Below are positions 36,332 through 45,674 of a stretch of DNA of 64,000 nucleotides, one piece after another. The translations under genes and the position numbers were made by a program. The notes below the pieces were generated by a model. It did no database searches. It had not been told where the DNA came from and saw only the letters and a list, made by a program, of their open reading frames with translations. Position 1 is the first letter of the stretch. Every line of letters starts with the position of its first letter. The DNA comes from Beijerinckiaceae bacterium (GTDB lineage: Bacteria; Pseudomonadota; Alphaproteobacteria; Rhizobiales; Beijerinckiaceae): assembly GCA_027531565.1 (NCBI GenBank), contig JAPZSB010000007.1, positions 930,001 to 994,000 on the forward strand, in the 5' to 3' direction.

Positions 36332-37321
36332 TCAGGGCGGGTTGGCGCCTACAGCCCCGAGCGGCGGCACGAGTTCGCTGCCCTGATAGATCAGGCCGGG
36401 CTCACGGTCCTTCGCGAGAAGGAGCGGGCCGTCGAGATCGACGAATTCCGCGCCCTGCGCCAGCAGGATCGCCGGTGCCATGGCGAGCGACGTGCCGAGC
36501 ATGCAGCCGACCATGATCTTCAGCCCCCGCGAGCGGGCGGCATCCCGCAATTCGAGCGCATCGGTCAGGCCGCCGGTCTTGTCGAGCTTGATGTTGATGG
36601 CATCATACCAGGGCGGGAGATGGCCGAGGCTGGCGGCATCATGGATGCTCTCGTCGGCGCAGATGACAATCGGCGTGCGGATCTCCGCCAGCGGGGCATC
36701 CTCGCCCGCCGGCATGGGTTGCTCGATCAGTGCAACGCCGGCCGTCTCGCAGGCCGTGAGATTGGCGCCAAGCGTTTCCCGGCGCCAGGCCTCGTTCGCA
36801 TCGACGATGAGGGTCGAAGCCGGCGCGCCGGCGCGTACGGCGGCGAGACGCTCGGCATCGCCCTCGCCACCGAGCTTGATCTTGAGCAGGGGCCGCGCGG
36901 ACGCCTTGCGTGCGGCCTCGAACATCGTCTCCGGTGTGCCGAGACTCAGGGTGTAGGCCGTCGTCACCGGTTGGGGCGGCGGCAGGCCGGCCAGCTGATG
37001 GAGCGAGAGGCCGGCCCGGCTCGCCTCGAGCTGCCACAGGGCACAATCGAGGGCGTTGCGGGCCGCGCCGGCCGGAAGCAAGGCCCGGATCTCGGTGCGG
37101 GTCACGCCGGCTTCGATCTGCGGGCGCAGGGCCTCGAGAGCCGCGACGACCCCCTCGATGCTCTCGTTGTAGCGCGCATAGGGCACGCATTCGCCATGGC
37201 CGATGGCCGGGCCATCCTGCAGGGCCACGACAACCACGACAGCTTCGGTGCGGCTGCCACGCGAGATGGTGAAGGTGCCGGCGATCGGCCAGCGTTCCAC
37301 ACGGATTTCGAGTGCCGGCAT
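36332..37321 (-). CDS. dgcA: Dipeptide epimerase / N-acetyl-D-glutamate racemase homologue (DgcA/YcjG type)
   Basis: A 329-residue enolase-superfamily protein. The catalytic KxK lysine pair is in PLLKIKLGGEG, metal ligands in LIVDANEAW, ALIEQPMPAG and VICADESIHD, and the second base lysine in AINIKLDKTGG. That arrangement is the L-Ala-D/L-Glu epimerase subgroup. Its start overlaps the stop of the DUF1611 gene (TGATG). In a marine D-Glu pathway described in the literature, homologues of these two genes are DgcA (racemase of N-acetyl-D-Glu) and DgcN. Dipeptide epimerase activity cannot be excluded. Confidence 0.85.
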   Translation of the reverse strand: MPALEIRVERWPIAGTFTISRGSRTEAVVVVVALQDGPAIGHGECVPYARYNESIEGVVAALEALRPQIEAGVTRTEIRALLPAGAARNALDCALWQLEASRAGLSLHQLAGLPPPQPVTTAYTLSLGTPETMFEAARKASARPLLKIKLGGEGDAERLAAVRAGAPASTLIVDANEAWRRETLGANLTACETAGVALIEQPMPAGEDAPLAEIRTPIVICADESIHDAASLGHLPPWYDAINIKLDKTGGLTDALELRDAARSRGLKIMVGCMLGTSLAMAPAILLAQGAEFVDLDGPLLLAKDREPGLIYQGSELVPPLGAVGANPP

Positions 37322-38352
37322 CAGCGGGCCTTTCCCGGGGCAGAATGCGGAAATTCCGCGACAACCCGATCGATGATCGCCTCCACGCCGAAGCGGATCG
37401 GATCGGTCGTCGGCAGTTTATGGCGCGCCGCGGTTTCCGCAATCAGCGTTCGGGCCTCGTCCTCGCCGAGTTTCTCGGTGTTGATGGCGATCCCCACAGG
37501 GCGGATGCCCGGATTGGTCAGCGAGCCACAGCGGATCGTGAGGTCGATGACGTCGTCGATCCCCGGGAGTGGGTGCTTGACGCCACGCATCGTGGTGCGG
37601 GTGGGTTCGTGGCAGACCACGAAGGCATCCGGCTGGGCGCCGTGCAGCAGCCCGAGGCTGACCCCCGCGAAGGACGGATGGAACAGCGATCCCTGCCCTT
37701 CCACAAGATCCCAATGGGTCTCGGCGGCAGCGGGGCAGATCCATTCGACCGCACCGGAGATGAAATCCGCGACCACGGCATCGATCGCGACGCCGCGGCC
37801 GGAAATGAAGACACCGGTCTGGCCGGTCGCCCGGAAATCCGCATCCATGCCGCGGGCGCGCATGCCGCGCTCGAGGGCGAGGGCAGTGTATTTCTTGCCG
37901 ACGGAACAATCCGTGCCGACGGTCAGGAGGCGGAGGCCGGGCCGCTTCGTGCCCTTGCCGGTATCGAAACGCTGGTCGGAATGGCGGACATCGAGCAGTT
38001 GCCGGCCATGCCGGGCCGCCGCCTCACGGATTTCCGGCTTCGAGCCGAGCCGCGTATGCAGGCCGCTGGCCACATCCATGCCCGCCTCGATCGCGGCGAC
38101 GATCTCCGCCGTCCAGTGATCCGGCAGGACGCCGCCCGCATTCGCCACGCCGACGATCAGCGTCCGGGCCCCTTTCGCGGCCGCCTCGGCAATGGACATC
38201 TCGGCGATGCCGAGATCGGCCTTGCAGCCCGGCAGCCGCCGCTGGCCGAGGCACCATTCCGGCCGCCAGTCGACGATGCCATGGGCGGTCTTGGCGGCAA
38301 GCTGGTCGCCGACATCGCCGAGAAACATCAGGTAGGGGGGGGTGACGAGCAT
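37321..38352 (-). CDS. dgcN: DUF1611 P-loop protein, D-glutamate N-acetyltransferase homologue (DgcN type)
   Basis: A 343-residue DUF1611 protein. The N-terminal domain (about 1-130) precedes a P-loop domain with VGTDCSVGKKYTALAL. Later segments GQTGVFISGRGVAIDAVVADF and DLVEGQGSLFHPSF are family-typical. Proteins of this family act as D-Glu N-acetyltransferase (DgcN) in a reported D-Glu catabolic pathway. It is translationally coupled to the epimerase/racemase gene. A LysR gene is divergent upstream, matching the DgcR position. Function here is by family and context. Confidence 0.82.
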   Translation of the reverse strand: MLVTPPYLMFLGDVGDQLAAKTAHGIVDWRPEWCLGQRRLPGCKADLGIAEMSIAEAAAKGARTLIVGVANAGGVLPDHWTAEIVAAIEAGMDVASGLHTRLGSKPEIREAAARHGRQLLDVRHSDQRFDTGKGTKRPGLRLLTVGTDCSVGKKYTALALERGMRARGMDADFRATGQTGVFISGRGVAIDAVVADFISGAVEWICPAAAETHWDLVEGQGSLFHPSFAGVSLGLLHGAQPDAFVVCHEPTRTTMRGVKHPLPGIDDVIDLTIRCGSLTNPGIRPVGIAINTEKLGEDEARTLIAETAARHKLPTTDPIRFGVEAIIDRVVAEFPHSAPGKAR

Positions 38353-38602
38353 GGGTGCGATCCTCGCTTGAACATGGCCGGATCATGCTCGCGGCAGGCT
38401 TCCGAGGCCAATGCAAGTTTCGCAAGGACACGGTGGCGGAAGGCCCGCAGGCCTGCCCCGCCCGGCACCATCAAGCCGGGCAACACAAATGCACGCAATT
38501 GATCGATGCGTTTTTTGCATTGGCCATGGCGGGGCCCGGGCCCCTACGATAAGGGGAAAGCACGGGACCGGTTCCGCCCGTTCGAGTACGGAGACGACGG
38601 GG

Positions 38603-39568
38603 ATGGAGATCCGCTGGCTTCAGGATTTTCTGGCTGTTGCGGAAACCGGGAACTTCACCCGGGCGGCCGCGCTCCGCAATACGTCGCAGGCGGCATTCAG
38701 CCGGCGGATCCAGCAGCTGGAATCGTGGTTCGGCGTGCCTCTCATCGACCGGTCGATCCTTCCCACACAACTGACGCGCGAGGGCGAGCAGTTCCGCATC
38801 ATGGCAAGCCGGCTGCTGGCCGAGATCCTGGATGCCCGGGCCGACCTGCAGGGCATGCCGGACCAGAGGCCGGATCATCTCCGGATCGGGCTGCCCTTTG
38901 CCCTGGCGACTGCACGTTTCCCCGTCTGGTGGTCGGAATGGGGCCGCGATCTCCGGCTGACCGCCGCGCTGACGGTCGGCAATGTGCATGACCTCGGCAT
39001 CGGCCTGCTGTCGGGCGCGACGGAACTCATGATCTGCTTCCATGCCGCGCAGCAACCGATCCATCCGGAGCCGGAGCGGGTCGATGCCATCGAGATCGAA
39101 ACCGACTTCCTGCGGCCTTTCATCAGCCCGACCCTGCTCCGGCGCGAGGGCTATGCCCTGCCGGGCGAAAAGCAGAAGCCCTTGCCGCTGCTGATGTATT
39201 CCAGCGGGGTCTATTTCTCGCGCCTGGTCGATCTGATCATCGAGAATGCCGGCGGGCTGCCCAACGGAGACCGGGTCATCGAAAGCGACATGGCCGACGT
39301 TCTCCGCGACATGGCGATTGCCGGACACGGAATCGCCTGGCTGACGGAGAGCACCGTCGCGGCCGGCCCGGCGGATTCGCTGGTGCCGATCGGCGGGGCG
39401 CGCTGGTCGATGCCCCTGTCCGTCATGGCCTTTCGCGACCGGGCCAACCCGAATGCCGCCGTTGCCCGGCTCTGGAGCCTTCTGAACCGGAAGCGACCGG
39501 GCCAGGCCCAGACCCGGCCGCGGCCCAACCTTGTCGCCACGCGCCCCCGGCCGGGGCCCTCTCCATGA
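38603..39568 (+). CDS. LysR family regulator of the D-glutamate locus (DgcR position)
   Basis: A 321-residue LysR-type regulator. Residues 1-60 form the winged helix-turn-helix: MEIRWLQDFLAVAETGNFTR, ALRNTSQAAFSRRIQQLESW, LIDRS. The effector domain follows, and the last 25 residues are Arg/Pro-rich and unusual. It is divergent from the DUF1611 gene with a 250-base spacer (38353-38602), in which regulated promoters should lie. Position and partners suggest it senses D-Glu or a derivative; this is inferred. The ATG at 38603 begins the family-conserved start; the longer frame is ignored. Confidence 0.88.
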   Translation: MEIRWLQDFLAVAETGNFTRAAALRNTSQAAFSRRIQQLESWFGVPLIDRSILPTQLTREGEQFRIMASRLLAEILDARADLQGMPDQRPDHLRIGLPFALATARFPVWWSEWGRDLRLTAALTVGNVHDLGIGLLSGATELMICFHAAQQPIHPEPERVDAIEIETDFLRPFISPTLLRREGYALPGEKQKPLPLLMYSSGVYFSRLVDLIIENAGGLPNGDRVIESDMADVLRDMAIAGHGIAWLTESTVAAGPADSLVPIGGARWSMPLSVMAFRDRANPNAAVARLWSLLNRKRPGQAQTRPRPNLVATRPRPGPSP

Positions 39569-39626
39569 CCGGCGCCGCTCGCCGGATCGCCTCTCTCCCC
39601 TCTTCCGTCTCGCCGAAGGACCTGCC

Positions 39627-40508
39627 ATGACCCGCCCGCACGCTCCCCGCATCGTCTTTGTCAACGGGGCCTTCCTGCCCTTCGAGGAAGCCCGGATCCC
39701 GATCATGGATCGAGGCTTCCTGTTCGGCGACGGCATCTACGAGGTGACGGCCGTGCTGGACGGGCGGCTGATCGACAACGAGCCGCATCTCGCGCGGCTC
39801 GACCGGTCCCTCGCGGAGATCGGCATCCGCAACCCGTATTCCCCGGCGGAATGGACCGCGATCCAGCGGCAGCTGATGCGTGACAACGCGCTCGAGGAAG
39901 GGCTGATCTATATCGAAGTGACCCGCGGCGTCTACGAACGGGAATTCACCTGCCCGCCGGACATTCCCCCGACCGTGGTGATGTTCACCCAGACGAAGCC
40001 CGTCAGGGACAATCCCAACCTGACGCGGGGCGCGGCAATCATCACCGTGCCGGATCTCCGCTGGGCGCGGCGCGACATCAAGTCCACCGCGCTGCTTGCA
40101 CAGGTGCTGGCCAAGCAGGCGGCCAAGGCCGCCGGCGTCGCTGAGGCCTGGATGGTCGAGGACGGCCATGTGACGGAAGGCGCGTCCTCGACGGCCTTCC
40201 TCGTGACCGAAAGGGACGAGATCGTCACCCGGCCGCTCTCGCAGGCGGTGCTGCCCGGCATCACACGCATGGCGATCATCGAGGTGGCCAAGGCCATGGG
40301 GCTGCGCCTCGTCGAGCGGCCCTTCTCCGTCGAGGAGATCACCACTGCGCGCGAGGCCTTCTTCACCAGCGCCTCGACCATCGCGATGCCGGTGGTGCAG
40401 GTCGATGGCCAGCAGGTCGGTGGTGGCCAGCCGGGGCCGGTGGTGCGCGCCCTGCGCGAGCGCTACCTCGCCGCCGTGATGGACCAGCCGCGCGAGGATG
40501 CCCGTTAG
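39627..40508 (+). CDS. dat: D-amino-acid transaminase (class IV PLP enzyme)
   Basis: A 293-residue fold-type IV aminotransferase. The N-terminal VNGAFLPFEEARIPIMDRGF and the PLP-lysine segment RRDIKSTALLAQVL are typical, and EAWMVEDGHVTEGASST and ITRMAIIEVAK follow the D-amino-acid transaminase pattern. The enzyme exchanges amino groups between D-Ala, D-Glu and 2-oxo acids. AAGGA precedes the ATG. It lies downstream of the LysR gene on the same strand, 58 bases apart, supporting a D-amino-acid role for the locus. Its 3' end overlaps the convergent transketolase gene by 4 bases. Confidence 0.9.
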   Translation: MTRPHAPRIVFVNGAFLPFEEARIPIMDRGFLFGDGIYEVTAVLDGRLIDNEPHLARLDRSLAEIGIRNPYSPAEWTAIQRQLMRDNALEEGLIYIEVTRGVYEREFTCPPDIPPTVVMFTQTKPVRDNPNLTRGAAIITVPDLRWARRDIKSTALLAQVLAKQAAKAAGVAEAWMVEDGHVTEGASSTAFLVTERDEIVTRPLSQAVLPGITRMAIIEVAKAMGLRLVERPFSVEEITTAREAFFTSASTIAMPVVQVDGQQVGGGQPGPVVRALRERYLAAVMDQPREDAR

Positions 40509-42505
40509 GCCAGCCGCTCCCTTGCCTCGGCGGCCACGGCTTCGGCCGTGATGCCGAAATGGCGGTAGAGCGCCTCGGCCGGGCCCGAGGCGCCGAAGCC
40601 GGTCATGCCGACAAAGCCGCCCTCCTCGCCGATCCAGCGTTCCCAGCCGAATTTCACTGCCGCCTCGACAGCAACGCGCACGGTGCCGGGGCCAAGCACC
40701 GCCTGCCGGTAGGCACGGTCCTGCGCCTCGAACAGGCTCCAGCAGGGCATGGACACAGCCGCCGTGCCGATGCCTTCCGCCTCGAGCAGGGCGCGGGCCG
40801 CCAGCGCGATCTGCACTTCCGAACCCGTCGAGAGCAGGGTGACGCGGCGCGGGCCAGCCTCGGCTTCGGCGAGAATATAGGCGCCGCGCGCCGAGCGGTT
40901 TTCCGGGCCCCCGTCGCGCCGGAGCTGCGGCAGGCTCTGCCGGGCAAAAACCAGCGAAACGGGGCCGGATCGATGCTCCAGCGCGATTTCCCAGGCTTCC
41001 GCCGCCTCGACAGCATCGCAGGGGCGGAGAACCAGCATGTTCGGCATGGCCCGGAGCGAGGCGATGATCTCGACCGGCTGATGGGTCGGACCGTTCTTGC
41101 CGATGCCGATGGAATCATGGCTGAAGACGAACCGGACCGGCAGGCCCATCAGCGCCGCCATGCGCATTGCCGGCCGCTCGTAATCCGAGAAGGGGAGATA
41201 GGTGACCGCGAGCGGGATGAAGCCGCCATGAGCCGCCATGCCATTGGCGAGCGCCCCCATCGCATGTTCCCGGACGCCGCAATGGATATAGCGACCGGAC
41301 GGATCCTCGGCTGTGAAAGCGGCAAGCTGGCGCTTGTGGTTGGTCGGGGCCTCGAGATCGGCGCAGCCCGTCATCATCTCGGGCAGGACATCGTACAGGG
41401 AGGCGGCGATGGTTCCGGAGGCGGCGATCGAGAATTCGGGCTGTCCGGCCGAGGCAGCCCCGGCCTTGAGCCGGTGCAGGACATCACGCCAGTCCGGCTT
41501 CAGCCGGCCTTCGACGCGGCGCAGGAATTCCTCCCGGGTGCCCACGGGCGCCGCGTCGAGCCGGGCCTGCCAGGCCGCCCGCGCTGCGGCTCCCGGCCGG
41601 CCGGTCGCGCGCCAGGCTTCCGAGACCGGAGCGGGAATGTCGAAACTGCCGCCCGTCCAGCCGAACCGGGCAGCCATGGCAGCGCGATCCTCGGGAAAGA
41701 GCTTGCCCGAATGACCACCCCGCTGCCCTTCCAGCCGCGGCACGCCGCGCGCGATCACCGTCCGGCAGGCGATCATCGACGGGCGGGGATCAGCCTTCGC
41801 GGCGGTGATCGCGGCATCGACGGCCTGCATGTCATGTCCGTCGATTTCCACCACGTGCCAGCCCGCCACGCGGAAGCGCTCGGCGACATTCTCGGAGATC
41901 GAGAGCGCGGTCGCGCCGTCATCGGTGATGGCGTTGTCATCCCAGAAGAAGGTGAGATGGCCGAGCCGGAGATGGCCAGCCAGCTGGATCACCTCCTGCC
42001 CGACGCCCTCCTGAAGGCATCCGTCGCCGACAAAAGCCCAGGTCCGGTGATTGACGAGATCCCCGCCGAACGTGGCGCGGAGATGGGCCTCGGCGATCGC
42101 CATGCCGAGCGCATTCGCGATGCCCTGGCCAAGCGGGCCGGTTGTCGTCTCGATCCCCGCCGGGGGGTCATATTCCGGGTGCCCGGCGCAGGGCGAGCCC
42201 AGTTCGCGGAACCGCTTCACCGCATCGAGCGGGATGTGGTCATAGCCCGACAGATGGAGCAGGGCGTAGAGGAGCATTGAGCCATGGCCGTTCGAGAGGA
42301 CCACGCGGTCGCGGTCGGGCCAGAGCGGATCGGCGGGATCGAAGCGGAGATGCCGGGCATACAGCACCGCCGCGATCTCGGCCATGCCGAGCGGCACGCC
42401 CTGATGGCCCTCGCCGGCTGCGAGAATCGCATCGACAGCAAGAAAGCGGATGGCATGCGCCATGGCCTCGGAGGGGAGCGAGCGGACGTCCGGCTGGGTA
42501 TACAT
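40505..42505 (-). CDS. tkt: Transketolase
   Basis: A 666-residue thiamine-diphosphate transketolase. Features in order: GHQGVPLGMAEIAAVLYARHL near the start, SNGHGSMLLYALLHLSGYD, the GDG cofactor motif in FVGDGCLQEGVGQEV, HDSIGIGKNGPTHQPVE in the Pyr domain, and GYDHIPLD. The C-terminal domain ends near GITAEAVAAEARERL. GAGGAA precedes the ATG at 42505. It works with the transaldolase encoded at 9.9 kb in the pentose phosphate pathway. A bidirectional terminator separates it from the tRNA gene upstream. Confidence 0.96.
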   Translation of the reverse strand: MYTQPDVRSLPSEAMAHAIRFLAVDAILAAGEGHQGVPLGMAEIAAVLYARHLRFDPADPLWPDRDRVVLSNGHGSMLLYALLHLSGYDHIPLDAVKRFRELGSPCAGHPEYDPPAGIETTTGPLGQGIANALGMAIAEAHLRATFGGDLVNHRTWAFVGDGCLQEGVGQEVIQLAGHLRLGHLTFFWDDNAITDDGATALSISENVAERFRVAGWHVVEIDGHDMQAVDAAITAAKADPRPSMIACRTVIARGVPRLEGQRGGHSGKLFPEDRAAMAARFGWTGGSFDIPAPVSEAWRATGRPGAAARAAWQARLDAAPVGTREEFLRRVEGRLKPDWRDVLHRLKAGAASAGQPEFSIAASGTIAASLYDVLPEMMTGCADLEAPTNHKRQLAAFTAEDPSGRYIHCGVREHAMGALANGMAAHGGFIPLAVTYLPFSDYERPAMRMAALMGLPVRFVFSHDSIGIGKNGPTHQPVEIIASLRAMPNMLVLRPCDAVEAAEAWEIALEHRSGPVSLVFARQSLPQLRRDGGPENRSARGAYILAEAEAGPRRVTLLSTGSEVQIALAARALLEAEGIGTAAVSMPCWSLFEAQDRAYRQAVLGPGTVRVAVEAAVKFGWERWIGEEGGFVGMTGFGASGPAEALYRHFGITAEAVAAEARERLA

Positions 42506-42666
42506 GCGTTTCCTCGGCGTGAAGGCCGCTTATCGCCCCCCATACGGCAGGGCCATGGCCTTTCCTGTGGCCGCATCGTGCAGCCCGGATTCCCCGAGAA
42601 CAAGGGTCTTCGCACTGAAACTGGTCGACCCCGTCCTGCACGCCCGTCAACGAAGCCCAAACAGCA

Positions 42667-42693
42667 AAAAACCGGCCTTTCGGGCCGGTTTTT
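42667..42693. terminator. Bidirectional terminator after tRNA-Leu
   Basis: AAAAACCGGCC (42667-42677), a short TTTCG loop, then GGCCGGTTTTT (42683-42693). The tract of A on one side and T on the other lets it stop transcripts from both strands. It sits 31 bases past the tRNA gene end. Confidence 0.85.
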
Positions 42694-42724
42694 GGATACT
42701 TACGGTTGGTGCCGAAAGTCAATT

Positions 42725-42809
42725 TGGTGCCCAGGAGAGGACTCGAACCTCCACGGCTTTCACCACTGGTACCTGAAACCAGCGCGTCTACCAATTCCGC
42801 CACCTGGGC
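42725..42809 (-). tRNA. tRNA-Leu (anticodon CAG)
   Basis: An 85-nt tRNA with encoded CCA. The acceptor stem is GCCCAGG/CCTGGGC with discriminator A. The D-arm is GGCGGAATTGGTAGAC-like, the anticodon stem-loop CTGGTTTCAGGTACCAG gives anticodon CAG, and the long variable arm marks a class II leucine tRNA. The T-loop is GGTTCGAGTCC. It reads CUG, the commonest leucine codon of such a genome. Confidence 0.97.
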
Positions 42810-42927
42810 ATGGGCGCCTCAATGCCGGCCTCCGGCGCGATTGTCAACCGGCTCTGTTCTTCTTGTTGAGGTGGTTGTGATTGATCGGCGACACCGAAAC
42901 GACTAGAGCAGCAGGGCACCCGAGAGA

Positions 42928-43914
42928 ATGAGGTTGGCTTCCATGGCGCAGGGTTCGCGGCTCGTCACGATTTTCGGTGGTTCCGGCTTTGTCGGCCGGC
43001 ATCTCGTCCGGGCGCTGGCCCGCGAGGGCTGGCGGATCCGCGTGGCCGTGCGCCGACCGGACCTTGCCGGCCATCTCCAGCCGCTGGGTGCTGTCGGGCA
43101 GATCCATGCGGTGCAGGCCAATCTCCGCTATCGTGATTCGGTTGCCCGGGCGCTCCAGGGCGCTGATGCGGCGGTAAACCTTGTGGGCATCCTCGCGGAA
43201 GGCGGCCGCCAGAGCTTCAACGCGGTGCAGGCACAGGGCGCGCGCGCGGTGGCGGAAGAAGCCGCGAAGGCCGGCATCACCCGGTTTGTCCAGCTCTCGG
43301 CGATCGGGGCCGATGCCCATTCGGCCGCGGCCTATGCGCGCACCAAGGCCGAGGGCGAGGCCTTTGTCCAGGCTGCCATTCCCGAGGCGGTGATCCTGCG
43401 GCCCTCGATCGTGTTCGGGCCGGAAGACCAGTTCTTCAACCGGTTCGCTCGGATGGCGCAGTTCCTGCCTTTCCTGCCGCTGATCGGTGGCGGGGAGACG
43501 CGGTTCCAGCCCGTCTTCGTGGGTGACGTGGCCCTCGCGGCCGCGAAGGCGCTGGATGGCGGCGCCCGCGCCGGCACGACCTACGAGCTGGGCGGGCCCG
43601 ATATCCGCAGCTTCCGTGAATTGCTCGACTACATCCTCGCGGTGACGCATCGCCGCCGCCTGCTGGTGCCGGTGCCGTTCCCGCTGGCACGCCTCAAGGC
43701 CAGCGTGCTGGAGGTGCTGCCGGGCAAGATGCTCACGGTCGACCAGGTGACGATGCTGGAAACGGACAATGTCGTCAGCGCGGCGGCGGAAGCCGAGGGC
43801 CGCACGCTGGCCGGCCTCGGCATCAGCCCGGCCTCGTTCGAAGCAATTGTCCCGACCTATCTCTACGCGTTCCGGCCGCATGGCCAGTTCGACCGGCCCG
43901 AATCAGCCGCCTGA
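42928..43914 (+). CDS. Complex I NDUFA9-like NAD(P)-binding protein
   Basis: A 328-residue short-chain-type Rossmann protein of the NDUFA9 family. The nucleotide motif is LVTIFGGSGFVGRHLVRAL at residues about 12-30. YARTKAEGEAFVQ replaces the catalytic YxxxK only loosely, and PSIVFGPEDQFFNRFA is the conserved family segment. In Alphaproteobacteria such proteins are tied to respiratory complex I assembly or ubiquinone metabolism, but the role is not proven. ATG 42943 is an alternative start. It is convergent with the 2-hydroxyacid dehydrogenase with no gap. Confidence 0.88.
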   Translation: MRLASMAQGSRLVTIFGGSGFVGRHLVRALAREGWRIRVAVRRPDLAGHLQPLGAVGQIHAVQANLRYRDSVARALQGADAAVNLVGILAEGGRQSFNAVQAQGARAVAEEAAKAGITRFVQLSAIGADAHSAAAYARTKAEGEAFVQAAIPEAVILRPSIVFGPEDQFFNRFARMAQFLPFLPLIGGGETRFQPVFVGDVALAAAKALDGGARAGTTYELGGPDIRSFRELLDYILAVTHRRRLLVPVPFPLARLKASVLEVLPGKMLTVDQVTMLETDNVVSAAAEAEGRTLAGLGISPASFEAIVPTYLYAFRPHGQFDRPESAA

Positions 43915-44910
43915 TCAGCCCGGCAGGGCCAGCACGCGGTCCGGCGGCGTATGGCCATCGATGAAGGTCTTGATGTTGATGATGACCTTCTCGCCCATCT
44001 CGTTCCGGCTCTCGACCGTGGACGAGCCCATATGCGGCATCAGCGCGACCTTGCCGAGTTCGGCCAGCCGGATCAGCCGCGTGGAGACAGCGGGCTCGTG
44101 CTCGTAGACATCGAGAGCGGCGCCGGCGAGCAGGTCCTGCTCGAGCATGTCCGTCAGCGCCTCGGTATCGACAATCTCGCCGCGGGCGGTGTTGACGAGA
44201 ATCGCATCCGGCTTCAGCAGGCGCAGGCGGCGGCCGGAGAGCAGATGGAAACTCGCTGGCGTATGCGGGCAATGGACCGTGACGATGTCCATCCGCGCCA
44301 GCATGCGATCGAGCGAATCCCAGTAGGTCGCCTGCAGCTCCTCCTCGACGCGTTTCGCAGCCGGGCGGCGGTTGTGATAATGCACCTGGAGCCCGAAGGC
44401 GCGGGCGCGCCGCGCCACGGCCAGACCGATCCGGCCCATGCCGATGATCCCGAGGCGCTTGCCGTGGATGCGATGGCCGAGCATCCAGCCGGGCGACCAG
44501 CCATGCCATTGCCCGCCGGGAATCACCCGCACGCCCTCGACGAAGCGCCGGGCGACGGCCACGATCAGCGCCATCGTGAAATCGGCCATGTCCTCGGTCA
44601 GAACGCCGGGCGTATTGGTGACCGTGATGTGCCGTTTCATGGCGGCAGCAACGTCGATATTGTCGGTGCCGTTGCCGAAATTGGCGATGAGCCTGAGCTG
44701 GGGCCCCGCCTCGGCAAGCAGCTCGGCATCAATCCGGTCCGTGATCGTGGGGACGAGGACCTTCGCCCGCCGGACGGCCGCCACCAACGCCTCGCGCGAC
44801 ATCGGCTCGTCGGTTTCGTTCCGGACGAGATCAAACAGCTCGGCCATCCGCGTTTCGATGCCCTCGGGCAATCGGCGGGTCAGGATGACAAGCGGTTTTT
44901 CCCGATTCAT
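43915..44910 (-). CDS. D-2-hydroxyacid dehydrogenase (glyoxylate/hydroxypyruvate reductase type)
   Basis: A 331-residue NAD(P)-dependent dehydrogenase. The nucleotide-binding motif is KRLGIIGMGRIGLAVARRARAFG. The catalytic Arg lies in VNTARGEIVDTEAL, the Glu in LDVYEHEPAV, and the His in LMPHMGSST. The whole follows the glyoxylate reductase/D-glycerate dehydrogenase pattern. Substrate within this group cannot be fixed. GGGAG precedes ATG 44910; an upstream extension is ignored. It is divergent from the SH3-domain gene. Confidence 0.92.
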   Translation of the reverse strand: MNREKPLVILTRRLPEGIETRMAELFDLVRNETDEPMSREALVAAVRRAKVLVPTITDRIDAELLAEAGPQLRLIANFGNGTDNIDVAAAMKRHITVTNTPGVLTEDMADFTMALIVAVARRFVEGVRVIPGGQWHGWSPGWMLGHRIHGKRLGIIGMGRIGLAVARRARAFGLQVHYHNRRPAAKRVEEELQATYWDSLDRMLARMDIVTVHCPHTPASFHLLSGRRLRLLKPDAILVNTARGEIVDTEALTDMLEQDLLAGAALDVYEHEPAVSTRLIRLAELGKVALMPHMGSSTVESRNEMGEKVIINIKTFIDGHTPPDRVLALPG

Positions 44911-45079
44911 GAACGCTCCCGTCCAGTGGCGGCCCAGGAGGCCTGGTCCCGTTTCGATCTCATTAGCGTGCAATAAACGGGACGTTAACGCGCGTCGACA
45001 AAAAACGAAGGGGGACAGGCCGCGCATGCCCCGGACTTGCCGCATTGGCAGGTGAAGCAGGCGCAGGATGAGGAACGGG

Positions 45080-45622
45080 ATGATGCGTCATTTGGGGTCT
45101 GGATCGGTCCGGTATGCCTTGGGCCTGGGGATGGCCTTGCTCGCCTTCGCGGCTCCCGCAGCCCAGGCCGAGGATCCGGCAACGACGGGCTCGGTCACCA
45201 AGCTGCCGATTCCGCGGTTTGTCAGCCTGAAACCTTCCGACACGCCGATGCGCGAGGGGCCGAGCAAGGACCACCGGATCAAGTGGGTCTTCAAGCGCGA
45301 GGGCCTGCCGGTCGAGGTGATCGGCGAGCATGACCATTGGCGCCGGGTGCGGGATTCCGAGAGCACGGATGGCTGGGTGTATTTCGGCCGGCTCTCCAAC
45401 CGGCGGACGGTGATCATCCGGGCCGGCAAGACCTCGTCGGAGCAGAACCTCTACCGCGACGACCGCGAGACCAGTGCGGTGGTCGCCCGGTTGCAGCCGG
45501 GCGTGATCGCCAATGTGCAGAACTGCTCGCGCGACTGGTGCAAGGTCAGCATCGAAAGCTTCACGGGCTATGTCCGGAAAGATGCCGTCTGGGGCGTCTA
45601 TCCCGACGAGACCATCAAGTGA
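45080..45622 (+). CDS. Exported SH3-domain protein
   Basis: A 180-residue exported protein with two bacterial SH3-like repeats. The signal peptide is YALGLGMALLAFAAPAAQA. The first repeat runs through SDTPMREGPSKDHRIKWVF and DGWVYFGRLS, the second through EQNLYRDDRETSAVVARLQ and SFTGYVRKDAVWGVY. Such domains bind murein or protein partners in the periplasm. AGGAAC precedes ATG 45080; ATG 45068 is an alternative. It lies next to the 2-hydroxyacid dehydrogenase, a pairing common in Rhizobiales in my recollection. Confidence 0.82.
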   Translation: MMRHLGSGSVRYALGLGMALLAFAAPAAQAEDPATTGSVTKLPIPRFVSLKPSDTPMREGPSKDHRIKWVFKREGLPVEVIGEHDHWRRVRDSESTDGWVYFGRLSNRRTVIIRAGKTSSEQNLYRDDRETSAVVARLQPGVIANVQNCSRDWCKVSIESFTGYVRKDAVWGVYPDETIK

Positions 45623-45674
45623 GGATCAGGACATCCTGATGGAGGCCAAAATGCCTGGTTCAGGAAGTCCCGGT

